From: Planctomycetota bacterium
Lineage (GTDB): Bacteria > Planctomycetota > UBA1135 > UBA2386
Assembly: GCA_020638655.1 (NCBI GenBank)
Contig: JACKIC010000007.1
Coordinates: 124,001 to 188,000 of the forward strand
Length of the DNA: 64,000 bases
Direction of reading: 5' to 3'
The stretch's first letter is position 1, and the number at the start of each line of letters is the position of its first letter. This document shows positions 28,392-37,195 of this stretch, one piece after another. A model generated the notes under the pieces. That model did no database searches and had not been told where the DNA came from. It saw only the letters and a program-made list of their open reading frames with translations. Both the position numbers and the translations under genes were made by a program.

Positions 28392-28805
28392 GTGAGCGGC
28401 CCGAGCGAAGAGCAACGCTCCGCCCTCGTGGCCGCCGCGCGCGCCGTGATGGCCAACGCCTACGCACCGGCGTCGCACTTCTGCGTCGGCGCCGCGGTGC
28501 TCGCCGAAGACGGCCGGGTGTTCGTCGGCTGCAACGTCGAGAACGCCAGCTACGGGCTGACGGTGTGCGCCGAGCGCAACGCGATCGGCGCCGCCGTGGC
28601 GGCCGGTGCGCGGCGCGTCGTCGCCGTCGCGATCGCCACCTCGGTGCAGCCGCCGGCCCGGCCCTGCGGCGCGTGCCGCCAGGTGCTCGCCGAGTTCGGT
28701 CCCGACATGTTGGTGCTGATGGTGGGTGCGGGCGACGAGATCGAATCGGAGTCGCTGCGCGCGCTGCTGCCGGCGCCCTTCACGTTCACGCGGCCCGACG
28801 CGTAG
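28392..28805 (+). CDS. cdd: Cytidine deaminase
   Basis: Cdd hydrolyses cytidine and deoxycytidine to uridine and deoxyuridine for pyrimidine salvage. This 137-residue homotetrameric-type enzyme shows the full zinc site: C59-A60-E61 (catalytic E61) and PCGAC with C92 and C95, plus the substrate-binding NVENASYG (48-55). The start is GTG, 4 nt after the TlpA-like gene. It belongs functionally with deoC (37196) and the nucleoside phosphorylase (51510) elsewhere in the window. Confidence 0.95.
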   Translation: MSGPSEEQRSALVAAARAVMANAYAPASHFCVGAAVLAEDGRVFVGCNVENASYGLTVCAERNAIGAAVAAGARRVVAVAIATSVQPPARPCGACRQVLAEFGPDMLVLMVGAGDEIESESLRALLPAPFTFTRPDA

Positions 28806-28822
28806 CCGGGCGGTCGTGCTGC

Positions 28823-28828
28823 TATGGT
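28823..28828 (+). promoter_or_regulatory. Putative -10 box of the amidohydrolase gene
   Basis: TATGGT ends 9 nt before the ATG at 28838, in the 32-bp gap after cdd. There is no recognisable -35, and the gene could also be read through from cdd. Confidence 0.3.
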
Positions 28829-28837
28829 GCGGGGCCC

Positions 28838-30481
28838 ATGCCCGCGCCGCTGCTGCAGTTGTTCGCCGCCGTGCTGTTGCTCGTTTCCTCGCGGGCACAG
28901 GACACGCTGTTCCATCACGCGAGGGTCTGGAGCGGGGACCCTGCCAACGCGAGCGCCGATGCCGTGCTCGTCGTCGGGGACCGCGTGCGCTTCGTCGGCG
29001 CCGCCGAGGAAGCGCGCCGTCGCGCGCCGGCCGGCTGCGTCGAGGTCGACTGCGGCGGCAACACGCTGCTGCCCGGGATCACCGACGCGCATGTGCACTT
29101 CTTGTGGGGCGGCGACGAACTGCTCGCGCCGGACCTGCGGTCGGCGCGCAGCGAGGAGGAGTTCGCGCAGCGACTGGGCGAGGCGGCACGCGGCGCGGCG
29201 AAGGGTTCGTGGCTGACGTCGGGCACCTGGGACCACGAGGCCTGGCCCGGTGGCGCGTTGCCGACGCGCCGTCTGCTCGACCGCTTCGTGCCCGACCATC
29301 CCGTGTTCGTCAGCCGCCTCGACGGACACATGGCCGTGGCCAACTCGCTGGCGCTGCGCATTGCGGGCGTCACCGCGAAGACCGCCGACGTGCCCGGCGG
29401 CGAGATCGTGCGTGGCGACGACGGCGAGCCGACCGGCGTGCTCAAGGACGCGGCGATGGCGCTCGTGTCCTCGCGCGTGCCGGCCTGGAACGCCGAGCAG
29501 CGCCTGCAGCGGGCGCGCGCCGCGCTGCGCCACGCCGCCGAGCTCGGTGTCACGTCCGCGCACGACATGCTCGACAGCTGGGAGCCGCTGCAGACCTACC
29601 AGGACCTGCGCGACGCCGGCGAACTGACCTGCCGCCTCGTCGCCTACGCACCCGCGGCGCAGATCGAACGCCTCGTCGCGGCGCGCATCCGCCGCGGCTT
29701 CGGCGACGACTGGCTCGCGGTGCACGGCGTCAAGGGCTTCGCGGACGGCTCCCTGGGCAGCACCACGGCGTGGTTCGACGAACCCTACGCGGACGCGCCC
29801 GACACCTCGGGGCTGCCGATGCCCGGCCTCGTCGATGGCGACCTCGCCGAGGTCTTGCGCCAGTGCGCGCACGCCGGTCTGCAGCCTGCGATCCACGCGA
29901 TCGGCGACCGCGCCAACGCCACCGTGCTCGACCTGATGGCGGCCAGCGACGGGCTGCGTTCGCAGCGGCCGCGCATCGAACACGCACAGCACCTGCGCGC
30001 CGCCGACATCGCGCGCTTCGCCGAGCAGGGGGTGATCGCGTCGATGCAGCCGTACCACTGCGCCGACGACGGCCGCTGGGCCGAGAAGCGCATCGGCGCC
30101 GATCGCTGCCGCACCACCTATGCGTTCAAGAGCCTGCTCGACGCCGGCGCGAATGTCGCGTTCGGCAGCGACTGGCCGGTCGCACCGCTGTCGCCGTGGC
30201 TCGGCCTCGACGCCGCGGTCACGCGCCGCACGATCGACGGCAAGCAGCCCGACGGCTTCGTGCCCGAGCAGAAGCTCACGCTCGAGCAGGCCCTGACCGC
30301 CTACACGCGCGGCGGCGCGTTCGCGGCGCATCGCGAGGGCCGCCTCGGCGTGCTGCGTCCGGGAATGCTCGCGGACCTGATCGTGCTCGACCGCGACCTG
30401 TTCGCGAGCGACGAGCTGGGGCAGGTGCAGGTGCGGTTGACGATGGTCGGCGGCCGCGTGGTGCACCGCCGGGGCCTGTAG
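28838..30481 (+). CDS. Amidohydrolase family 3 (YtcJ-like) metal-dependent hydrolase
   Basis: The 547-residue protein has a short signal peptide (PLLQLFAAVLLLVSSRAQ), so it is exported, unlike most relatives. Metal ligands are visible: H85 and H87 in DAHVHF, a later His in IHAIGDRAN, and the Asp in FGSDWPV. VHGVKGFADGSLGSTTAWF is the YtcJ signature around the fourth metal ligand. Enzymes of this family hydrolyse C-N bonds in amides or formamides with unknown natural substrates. It follows cdd by 32 bp and precedes a CarboxypepD_reg protein. Confidence 0.85.
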   Translation: MPAPLLQLFAAVLLLVSSRAQDTLFHHARVWSGDPANASADAVLVVGDRVRFVGAAEEARRRAPAGCVEVDCGGNTLLPGITDAHVHFLWGGDELLAPDLRSARSEEEFAQRLGEAARGAAKGSWLTSGTWDHEAWPGGALPTRRLLDRFVPDHPVFVSRLDGHMAVANSLALRIAGVTAKTADVPGGEIVRGDDGEPTGVLKDAAMALVSSRVPAWNAEQRLQRARAALRHAAELGVTSAHDMLDSWEPLQTYQDLRDAGELTCRLVAYAPAAQIERLVAARIRRGFGDDWLAVHGVKGFADGSLGSTTAWFDEPYADAPDTSGLPMPGLVDGDLAEVLRQCAHAGLQPAIHAIGDRANATVLDLMAASDGLRSQRPRIEHAQHLRAADIARFAEQGVIASMQPYHCADDGRWAEKRIGADRCRTTYAFKSLLDAGANVAFGSDWPVAPLSPWLGLDAAVTRRTIDGKQPDGFVPEQKLTLEQALTAYTRGGAFAAHREGRLGVLRPGMLADLIVLDRDLFASDELGQVQVRLTMVGGRVVHRRGL

Positions 30482-30510
30482 CGGGGCTCGCGGTGCGGGT
30501 GGGTCGCCGG

Positions 30511-30516
30511 TAGCGT
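30511..30516 (+). promoter_or_regulatory. Putative -10 box of the 829-residue CarboxypepD_reg gene
   Basis: TAGCGT ends 6 nt before the ATG at 30523, the same sequence and spacing as the box before the TlpA-like gene at 27395. No clear -35 element is visible upstream. Confidence 0.35.
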
Positions 30517-30522
30517 GCCGGG

Positions 30523-33012
30523 ATGACCAGGAGGCGGCATCCGGCGACGGGATGGTTGGCACTCGCCTTTGCGCTATGCGTCACGCTCGTCTGGTGGTCC
30601 TCCCGATCGGCCCCTGCCCCTGCAGCCGTGCCCGAGTCGAACCCAGTTGCCGACGCTGCGCGGGACCCTGTGGCGGAGGCTCCGCCGATTCCGCCGACGG
30701 TCAGGGTCGAAGCACCCGTTCCGCCGGCGGGAACGGCGCCGCCCGATGGCGCAAACGCCGCGGGGCCAGTGGGGGAATCGAGCGTTGGCCGCGCGACGAT
30801 CACGGGTCGTTGTCTCGCCGCCGAGAACCGCCGGCCGATCGCCGACGTCGTCGTCGGGTTGTCCGGGGCCGGGGAGGTCGCGCGCTCGGCCGCCGACGGC
30901 ACGTTCCGCGCCGAGGTCGCGCTCGATGCTCGCGGCGCCGTCACCCTGCGTCTCGACGCCGCCGATCGGGCGACGCGCGCGGGGTCGTTCGCGGGGCTGA
31001 AGGACGGCTCGCACGAGGATCTCGGCGATCTGTTGTTGCCGCGCGGTTGGCGGGTGCGCGGCCGCGTCATCGAGGTCGACGGCACGGGCGTCGGCGGCAA
31101 CAACGTGCTCGTGTTCGGCGTCGACACGGCGCTGCGCGCGGGCCAGTCGTCGCAGGGGCTCGCAGGGGCAGTGTCTGCTGCCGACGGCTCCTTCACGCTC
31201 GACATGCAGCTGCCCGCGGGCAGCTATCGCGCCCAGGTGTTCGGTGCGCGCAGGAAGCAGCGCGGCGACGGTGCGTTCGTCGTCGATCCGTCGCGCGGCA
31301 CCGAGCTGCTGCACCTCGTGCTCGAACCGATCGAAGTCGTGCCGGCGATCCGCGGCACGGTCGTGGACGCGCGCGGGGCGCCGGTCGATGGCGTCCGGTT
31401 GCGCGCGGAATCGGGGAGCGCGCCGGCGCAGTCGGATCGGCTCGGGCGCTTCGCCCTGCTCGCCGATGGCCCGACGACCGGGACGACGCGCGTGTTGTTG
31501 CAGCGACCGGAGCGATGGGCTGCGACGTTTGCTCCGCCCGTGGTCGAGTGGGGCCGGGAGGACGTGCGCATCGTGTTGCCCGACGGCCCGCGGGTGGCCG
31601 TCGAGGTCGTGGACGACGCCGGTGCCGCGGTGGCGGAGTATGCCGTGCTGTTCGGGCCTGCCGATCACCAGTTCCTGCCCGAGAACCGGGCGTGCGGACG
31701 GCGCCACGAGGACGGCCGCTGTGAGTTCTCGACGTCGCAGCGGGGGGGGCTCCTGCTGCGCGTGGTGCCGACGACCGACGACCTCGACTGCGGTGAGCTG
31801 CGAAAGGTCGAGCTGGGGGCCGAGGAGCTGCACCGCGAGCGTTTCGTGCTGGCTCGCCTCGCGATGGCCTCGGTGATCGTGGTGGACGATGCCGGCGGTC
31901 CGGTGTCGGACGCCGACGTGAGCCTGCTGCGTCTGGGCGAGGACCTCGAGCAGGCGCGCCACCGCGACCGCGATCCGCGGTCGCTGCGTCTGCACACGCT
32001 CGTCGACGGGCTGTCCGAGCGGGTGGGTGGTGGCAAGACGGAGGCCGACGGCCGCACCTCGCTGCGGGTTCCGCCGCGCGCACAGGGGCTCGGCCTGCGC
32101 GTTCGTGCCGAGGGCTTCGTGACCGAGTTGATCGTCGATCCGCGGCTCTCGTCGGTCGCTCCCTTGCGCGTGGTCCTTCGCCGCGGCGGCGCGCTGCGCG
32201 TCGAGGTCGAACGCAACGGCGAGCCACGGGAACTCTTCGCCGTCGTGCTGTGGGACGCGATGGGACGACCCGTCTCCCGCATCGACGGGCGGATCGACGC
32301 GGAGGGCGTCTGCACGGTGCCGCTGTTGCCGGCCGGCCACTACTCGGTGTCCGTTCACAGGCAGTTGGTCCTCGAGCTTCCCGGCGAGGCGGTGAGGCGT
32401 CACGCGGCCTGCGGTGCGCCGGTCGTCGCGGTCGATGTCGTCGGCGGCGCGACCGCGAACGTCCGGATCGAGGTGCCGCGCCCGTCGTTCGGCGCGCTCG
32501 ACGGCAGGCTGGTCGGGCCGGATTTCTCCGGCGAGGTGCCGCACCTGCTCGGCGTCGCGCTCGTGCGGCTGGATGCTGCCGATCTGCGCATCGGCTTCTT
32601 CCCGGTCGCGGCCGACGGATCGTTCCACGCCGAGGGCCTGCTGCCGGGTCGGTATCACATCGCGGTGCAGAACACCGCTCTCGGCGAGCTGCAGAGCGTG
32701 AAGGGACTGCTCGACGCCGTGGTGGAGATCGAACCCGGCAACACCCGTTCCGCGGAGTTCGCCTGTGTCCGTCGTCGCCTGCAGTTGCGGCTGCGATGGC
32801 CCGACGGCCGGCCCGTCGCGGCGCGGGTCGAGTATCGCTGCGGCACACTCACCGCGACCCACCAAGGTTCGGGCGAACTCGTGCTCGACCCGGCGCCCGA
32901 GCTGCCGATCGAGGTGCGTGTCGGCGAGTCTGGCGAATGGTCGGCGCCCGTCTTGATGCCGCGAGATCGCACCGAGGCGGTCGTCGAGGTGGTCGTGCCC
33001 GCGCCGCGCTGA
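30523..33012 (+). CDS. Large membrane-anchored CarboxypepD_reg-like protein
   Basis: The 829-residue protein has a cytoplasmic basic start and one N-terminal membrane anchor (GWLALAFALCVTLVWWSS), a Pro/Ala linker (about 30-85), then about seven to eight beta-sandwich repeats of the carboxypeptidase regulatory-like type. Repeat hallmarks include VVDARGAPVDGVRLRAES and DGSFHAEGLLPGRYHIAVQ. No catalytic residues are seen. The layout is the same as in 60728-63799 and in the extracytoplasmic half of the sigma-factor fusion at 33925, so it may present an adhesive or load-bearing fibre in the periplasm. Function is inference only. Confidence 0.65.
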   Translation: MTRRRHPATGWLALAFALCVTLVWWSSRSAPAPAAVPESNPVADAARDPVAEAPPIPPTVRVEAPVPPAGTAPPDGANAAGPVGESSVGRATITGRCLAAENRRPIADVVVGLSGAGEVARSAADGTFRAEVALDARGAVTLRLDAADRATRAGSFAGLKDGSHEDLGDLLLPRGWRVRGRVIEVDGTGVGGNNVLVFGVDTALRAGQSSQGLAGAVSAADGSFTLDMQLPAGSYRAQVFGARRKQRGDGAFVVDPSRGTELLHLVLEPIEVVPAIRGTVVDARGAPVDGVRLRAESGSAPAQSDRLGRFALLADGPTTGTTRVLLQRPERWAATFAPPVVEWGREDVRIVLPDGPRVAVEVVDDAGAAVAEYAVLFGPADHQFLPENRACGRRHEDGRCEFSTSQRGGLLLRVVPTTDDLDCGELRKVELGAEELHRERFVLARLAMASVIVVDDAGGPVSDADVSLLRLGEDLEQARHRDRDPRSLRLHTLVDGLSERVGGGKTEADGRTSLRVPPRAQGLGLRVRAEGFVTELIVDPRLSSVAPLRVVLRRGGALRVEVERNGEPRELFAVVLWDAMGRPVSRIDGRIDAEGVCTVPLLPAGHYSVSVHRQLVLELPGEAVRRHAACGAPVVAVDVVGGATANVRIEVPRPSFGALDGRLVGPDFSGEVPHLLGVALVRLDAADLRIGFFPVAADGSFHAEGLLPGRYHIAVQNTALGELQSVKGLLDAVVEIEPGNTRSAEFACVRRRLQLRLRWPDGRPVAARVEYRCGTLTATHQGSGELVLDPAPELPIEVRVGESGEWSAPVLMPRDRTEAVVEVVVPAPR

Positions 33013-33045
33013 GGAGCTGCTGCGGAGAATCTGCCGCGCTCGGTA

Positions 33046-33729
33046 TCAGACCGAAGCGAGCCGTTGGCACAACTGCCGGTGCTCGAGCGAGGCGCAGCCG
33101 CTCTCGACCGCTGCACGCAGACCGGGCACGTTGCCGTCGAGCAGCGCGCGCACCGGCAGCCACAGTCCGGGGAACACCGTGCTGCGCAGCATGCCGTCAT
33201 CCGCGGCGACCAGTGGCACGTAGTCGTCTTCTTCGAGGCGAAACCAGTCGATCGCGCCGTCGTCGACGCGGTGCACGAGGTACTCGGTGACGCCGCTGCG
33301 CCGATACACGTGCAGTTTTTGGTGCAGGTCGTAGCTCACCGAGCTCGCAGCGACCTCGATCACCAATTCGGGCGGGCCCTCCACGAATCCGTCGGCAGCG
33401 ATGCGCGAGCGGCCGCCACGTCGTTCTGGCACACGCAGCATCAAGTCGGGCTGCGGCTCGTTGTCGAGGTCCAGGCGCAGCGTGGTGTTGCCGGTGGCCT
33501 CGACGCCGGGCGTCATCACTTCGTAGAACGCGAGCCAGATCGCCAGCAGGCGCTCCGGACGACCATGTCGGCGGTAGCTGACCGGGGACCCCATGTAGAC
33601 GACTCCTTCGATGAGTTCGGCCTTCTTCAGGTCGGGCATCGCCGCGTAGCGCCGCTCGAACTCGGTCCGCGACAGGCGGTCGCCGGCGGTCAGCAGGGTG
33701 CGCGGGTCGGTCGTCATGAGTCTGGCCAT
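33046..33729 (-). CDS. Uma2 family (DUF820) endonuclease-like protein
   Basis: The 227-residue protein carries the PD-(D/E)xK core of the Uma2 family: E41 in KAELIEGVVYM, D95 in PQPDLML, and E125 in LVIEVAASS, with K138 in LHQKLHVYRRSGVTEY. Proteins of this family are abundant in cyanobacteria and planctomycetes and are predicted restriction-like nucleases whose targets are unknown. An ATG five codons later (MTTDPRT) is an alternative start. It is a solitary gene convergent with the surface-protein gene; no methyltransferase or toxin partner lies next to it. Paralogues are expected elsewhere in the genome. Confidence 0.8.
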   Translation of the reverse strand: MARLMTTDPRTLLTAGDRLSRTEFERRYAAMPDLKKAELIEGVVYMGSPVSYRRHGRPERLLAIWLAFYEVMTPGVEATGNTTLRLDLDNEPQPDLMLRVPERRGGRSRIAADGFVEGPPELVIEVAASSVSYDLHQKLHVYRRSGVTEYLVHRVDDGAIDWFRLEEDDYVPLVAADDGMLRSTVFPGLWLPVRALLDGNVPGLRAAVESGCASLEHRQLCQRLASV

Positions 33730-33924
33730 GCCGGTAGTGGCGTGGCGGGGGCTGCTTTCTAACAGAATTCCTTCGGGCGGGCCGAGGTGCGGCCGCCACC
33801 GCCAAGGTCTGCCCGTTCCACCAGGGCATTAGGAGTCTGCGCAGGATCTCGCCGACATGCCGGCACAGGAGCCGAAGGTGCGTTGATTGCCTGCAGCCCG
33901 ACCTCTGCTCATCTCGACCTTGGC

Positions 33925-36900
33925 TCAGCGGGGTCGGTTCAGGTGCAGGTCGAACGTGCCGCCTTCGTCGCCGATGTCGATCTCGGGGGGTGTGACCGCG
34001 AGGTCTGTGGCCGCTGCGCCACCGTTCGACAGCGACGCTTCGATCCGGTAGCGCCCGGCAAAGGGCAGGAGGAACTGCACCCGGCCCTCGACCAGGTCCG
34101 CTGCCAGGGTGGGGCCCTCGTAGGGTGGCAGCGCGCCACCTGCCGCCGCGGAGTAGACGGCGGGACGGCGCGCCGCGAGCGCATCGTGCACCGCGTGCAG
34201 TTCGAGTCGCACGGTCCTGCCGGCCGTGGGCGTGGGGTCGGGGCAGCGCACGGTGACGGGCAAGCCCGGTTGCAGTTCGATCGTCTGTTTGCCGAAGGCG
34301 CCGCGCACGATGCGGTCGCGATGGCCGTTGAGCCGCACCAATACGTCGATCGGCGTGGTGCTCGCGAACAGCACCAGCGGGCTGTCGATCTGCCAACAAG
34401 GTTCGGCGACACGATCGCCGTCGAGCACGGCGACGAGGCCGAGGCCCAACCTGCCCGAGGATGGCGAGGCGTTGTTCGCCTGCGGCAAGGTCAGTTCGAT
34501 CGCCTGCAGACCCGGAATGCGCAGGTGCTGCAGGCGGGCCTCGTCGCACCGTTCGCCATCGACGACGACGATGTCGGACAGCACCAGCAGGGGGGCCGGC
34601 AGGCCGCGCGAACGCACCTCCAGCCGATAGCGTCCGGGCACCACCGCCGGCCAGGTGTAGGCCATCTCCAGCGGATCGTCGGCGACGAAGCCCTGCTCGC
34701 GCGGCACACGCGCGTCGAGGCCGGCGTCGAAGCGACCGTTCTCGGTCGGCTCGTCGCGGCGATCGAGCGGCACCAGCAAAGGCTGCAGGCAGAACGCTTC
34801 GACATGACTGCCGGCGACGATCGACGCGCGCACCGAGCCGCCGCGGCGCAGTTCGACGTGCAGGTCGCGATCGCCACAGGCGAACAGCAACGGCGGAACC
34901 GGCAAGAACTGCTGATCGGTGTGGACGACAAGTCGCAGCGGCGCGCGCGGCGCATCGCCGAACACCGAGAAGCGGCCGTCGCCATCGATGTGCTTGGGCA
35001 GGTGCAGCGCTCGCCAGGGATCCTCGAGAGGGCCAACAGCGGCCTGCACTGCGAATCCGAGATCCCTCGGTAGAACGCCGGTCGCGGCTGCGAACTGCAC
35101 CCGCAGCACCAGCGGCTCGGTCTGCAGTGCCAGCACTCCGAGGTCGTGAGCTCCCTGGGTGACGACGAAGTCCCCATGCCAGTCGGCGCGTTCGCCGGTG
35201 ACGCCGTGCTCGTCATCATGGGGGCGCAGCGTCAACGCCGTGAGGTGTTGGCCCGGTTCGCCCCCGGTCACGGCGATGCGAAAGCGGCCCTCGCGATCGG
35301 TCGCGATGCTCTCGCGGGTGATTCCGCGGTGGTCCGAAGTGGCCAACAGGGTCTCGCCCGCGACCGGCGCGCCGTCGCGCAACAGCCTGCCGACCAGCGT
35401 CGGCGCCGGCTCGGGTTGCCAGCGCACCGTCACGACTTCGCCATCGGTCGCTGGACCGCGCACGCTTCGGTAGCGCTCGCGTGGCGTGTGCTCTCGGCCG
35501 AGACGCCACTGCAGACCCAGTCCAACGCGCGCGAACGTGGCGACGCCGCGCGCGTCGGTGCGTTGCAGACCGACGGATTCGTCGGCTTCGAGCTCGAAGC
35601 CCTGGTCGGCGATCGGTTCGCCCATGGCGTCGCGCAGCGTGACTTCGATACAGCCCGCGTTCGGCAGGGTGAGCACGATGGGATCTTGCGGCAGATGGCG
35701 CGCGTCGATCGCTCTGCCGACCTCGATTCCGGGCAACGCGACGCCGACCGTGGCGGGCAGGCTGTCACCGTGCGGCTCGATGCGGCGGCTCCACAACTGC
35801 ACGTGCCGCAGCGTCGCGAAGCCGTGTTCGTCGGTGAGTCCGGCGACGTGGTCCGTGCGCTTGCCCCCGTTCGATGCGACGTAGTGCGTTGCGATCGGCA
35901 CATCGTGAGCTGGCAAACGGTGCGCATCGAGCACCTGCACCACGCAGTTGTGGTCCACCTCGAGCTGCAGCAAGTGCACCGCGTCCGGTTGGGCCATGCC
36001 GGAGATGTAGATCTCACCGTAGTCGGCGCCGTGACGAGCGACGCAAGTCCAGGACCGGCGCGGGAGTTCTTGCCACGGCCAGCGGGCGATGCCGTCGGCG
36101 TCGGTGGTCGCGACGGCGCCGAAGTGCTGCAGCCAGGCTTCGCGATCCCACGAGAGGTGACGAAGTTCGGCATCGGACAGCGCGCCCTTCTGGACCTCGT
36201 CGTCGGGCAGCGAGTGCCACACCGGCGCGAACGGCAGCGGTTGGCCGTCGGTGCCCAGCACCCGCACCCGCAATGAGGGACCCGGCGGCGCGGGCGGAAC
36301 GAGATCTGCCGCGACGCGCTGCTCCGGGGCGGCAGGTTCGTCGCCGCCGATGTGTTGCGGCGCGGCGCCCGCGTCGACCTCGGCGGTCGCGACGGGCGCG
36401 GCAGACTGCGGACGCACAGCACCAGCAGGGTCGCGAGTCCGCGACCAAAGCGCTGCTGCTGCGATCATCACGACCAGCACCGCGACGCCGCCGAACACCT
36501 TGCTCTGCATCAGTCCTGCTCCTGCCGCTGCTGCGGCGGTCGAGGTCGTGCCCGCGAGCGGCAACTCGGCGAGCGGCAGCAGGCTCATGATCCAGCCATG
36601 CTGCGTGCCGTGGTCATGCTGCAGTCTGTTCCGCAGCTGTTGCAGCGCGCGGCCGAGTCGCGTCTTCACCGTCTTCACCGGCACGCCGAGCCGCTGCGCG
36701 ATCTCGGTGGGCGAAAGGCCTTCGTAGTACCGCAGCCACACGGCGGTCGCGTAGGGCTCGCCCAGATCCCGGACGGCGAGGCCGATCGCCGCCTGCCCCT
36801 CGAGCCGTTGGGCAGTCGCGGCCGGCGTCGGCGACTCCTGGGGCGGGGTCAGCCGCGATTCGCGGCGCTTGCGGCGCCCTTCGGCGCGCAGCAGGTCGGT

Positions 36901-37092
36901 GGCGCAGTTGCGCACCACGCAGCGCAGCCAACCCGCGAGCCCAGTTCGCACTGCGGGCGGGCGCTGCAACGCCGTCACGAAGGCTTGTTGCACGGCGTCC
37001 TCGGCCAGGCCCGCGTCGTGGAGCAGATCCCAGGCGAGCCGGCGCATCGCGGTCGCGTGCTGGGTCAAGTCGTCAGCGGAGAACTCGCTCAT
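33925..37092 (-). CDS. ECF sigma factor fused to a membrane span and large surface region
   Basis: Residues 1-160 are an ECF-type sigma-70 factor. Region 2 is QHATAMRRLAWDLLHDAG with AEDAVQQAFV and WLRCVVRN; region 4 is AVWLRYYEGLSPTEIAQRLG with PVKTVKTRLGRALQQL. A single membrane span (VFGGVAVLVVMIAAAALW, 199-217) follows, then about 830 residues of repeated CarboxypepD_reg-like beta domains, for example PVAGETLLATSDHRG and DGDGRFSVFGDAPR. The total is 1055 residues in one uninterrupted frame. I start at the ATG at 37092 because longer frames are antisense to deoC. The inference is a tethered sigma factor whose surface half senses something and controls release. No anti-sigma gene adjoins it. 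Confidence 0.85.
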   Translation of the reverse strand: MSEFSADDLTQHATAMRRLAWDLLHDAGLAEDAVQQAFVTALQRPPAVRTGLAGWLRCVVRNCATDLLRAEGRRKRRESRLTPPQESPTPAATAQRLEGQAAIGLAVRDLGEPYATAVWLRYYEGLSPTEIAQRLGVPVKTVKTRLGRALQQLRNRLQHDHGTQHGWIMSLLPLAELPLAGTTSTAAAAAGAGLMQSKVFGGVAVLVVMIAAAALWSRTRDPAGAVRPQSAAPVATAEVDAGAAPQHIGGDEPAAPEQRVAADLVPPAPPGPSLRVRVLGTDGQPLPFAPVWHSLPDDEVQKGALSDAELRHLSWDREAWLQHFGAVATTDADGIARWPWQELPRRSWTCVARHGADYGEIYISGMAQPDAVHLLQLEVDHNCVVQVLDAHRLPAHDVPIATHYVASNGGKRTDHVAGLTDEHGFATLRHVQLWSRRIEPHGDSLPATVGVALPGIEVGRAIDARHLPQDPIVLTLPNAGCIEVTLRDAMGEPIADQGFELEADESVGLQRTDARGVATFARVGLGLQWRLGREHTPRERYRSVRGPATDGEVVTVRWQPEPAPTLVGRLLRDGAPVAGETLLATSDHRGITRESIATDREGRFRIAVTGGEPGQHLTALTLRPHDDEHGVTGERADWHGDFVVTQGAHDLGVLALQTEPLVLRVQFAAATGVLPRDLGFAVQAAVGPLEDPWRALHLPKHIDGDGRFSVFGDAPRAPLRLVVHTDQQFLPVPPLLFACGDRDLHVELRRGGSVRASIVAGSHVEAFCLQPLLVPLDRRDEPTENGRFDAGLDARVPREQGFVADDPLEMAYTWPAVVPGRYRLEVRSRGLPAPLLVLSDIVVVDGERCDEARLQHLRIPGLQAIELTLPQANNASPSSGRLGLGLVAVLDGDRVAEPCWQIDSPLVLFASTTPIDVLVRLNGHRDRIVRGAFGKQTIELQPGLPVTVRCPDPTPTAGRTVRLELHAVHDALAARRPAVYSAAAGGALPPYEGPTLAADLVEGRVQFLLPFAGRYRIEASLSNGGAAATDLAVTPPEIDIGDEGGTFDLHLNRPR

Positions 37093-37195
37093 CGGCGGTT
37101 GCTCAACGTCACCGGCCGGCGCGCGGACCTCAACATTCCTGCAGATTCCGAGTCGCTCGACTTCGCCCGCCCCCCGCGGCACGATCCCGACTGCC

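Noticed and set aside
33197..34549. A 450-codon minus-strand frame bridging the Uma2 and surface-protein genes
   Set aside because: It overlaps both real genes in another frame and is Arg/Pro-rich throughout.
36490..36560. A possible split between the sigma factor and the surface half
   Set aside because: The frame is open and continuous through the membrane segment, so a single protein is the direct reading.
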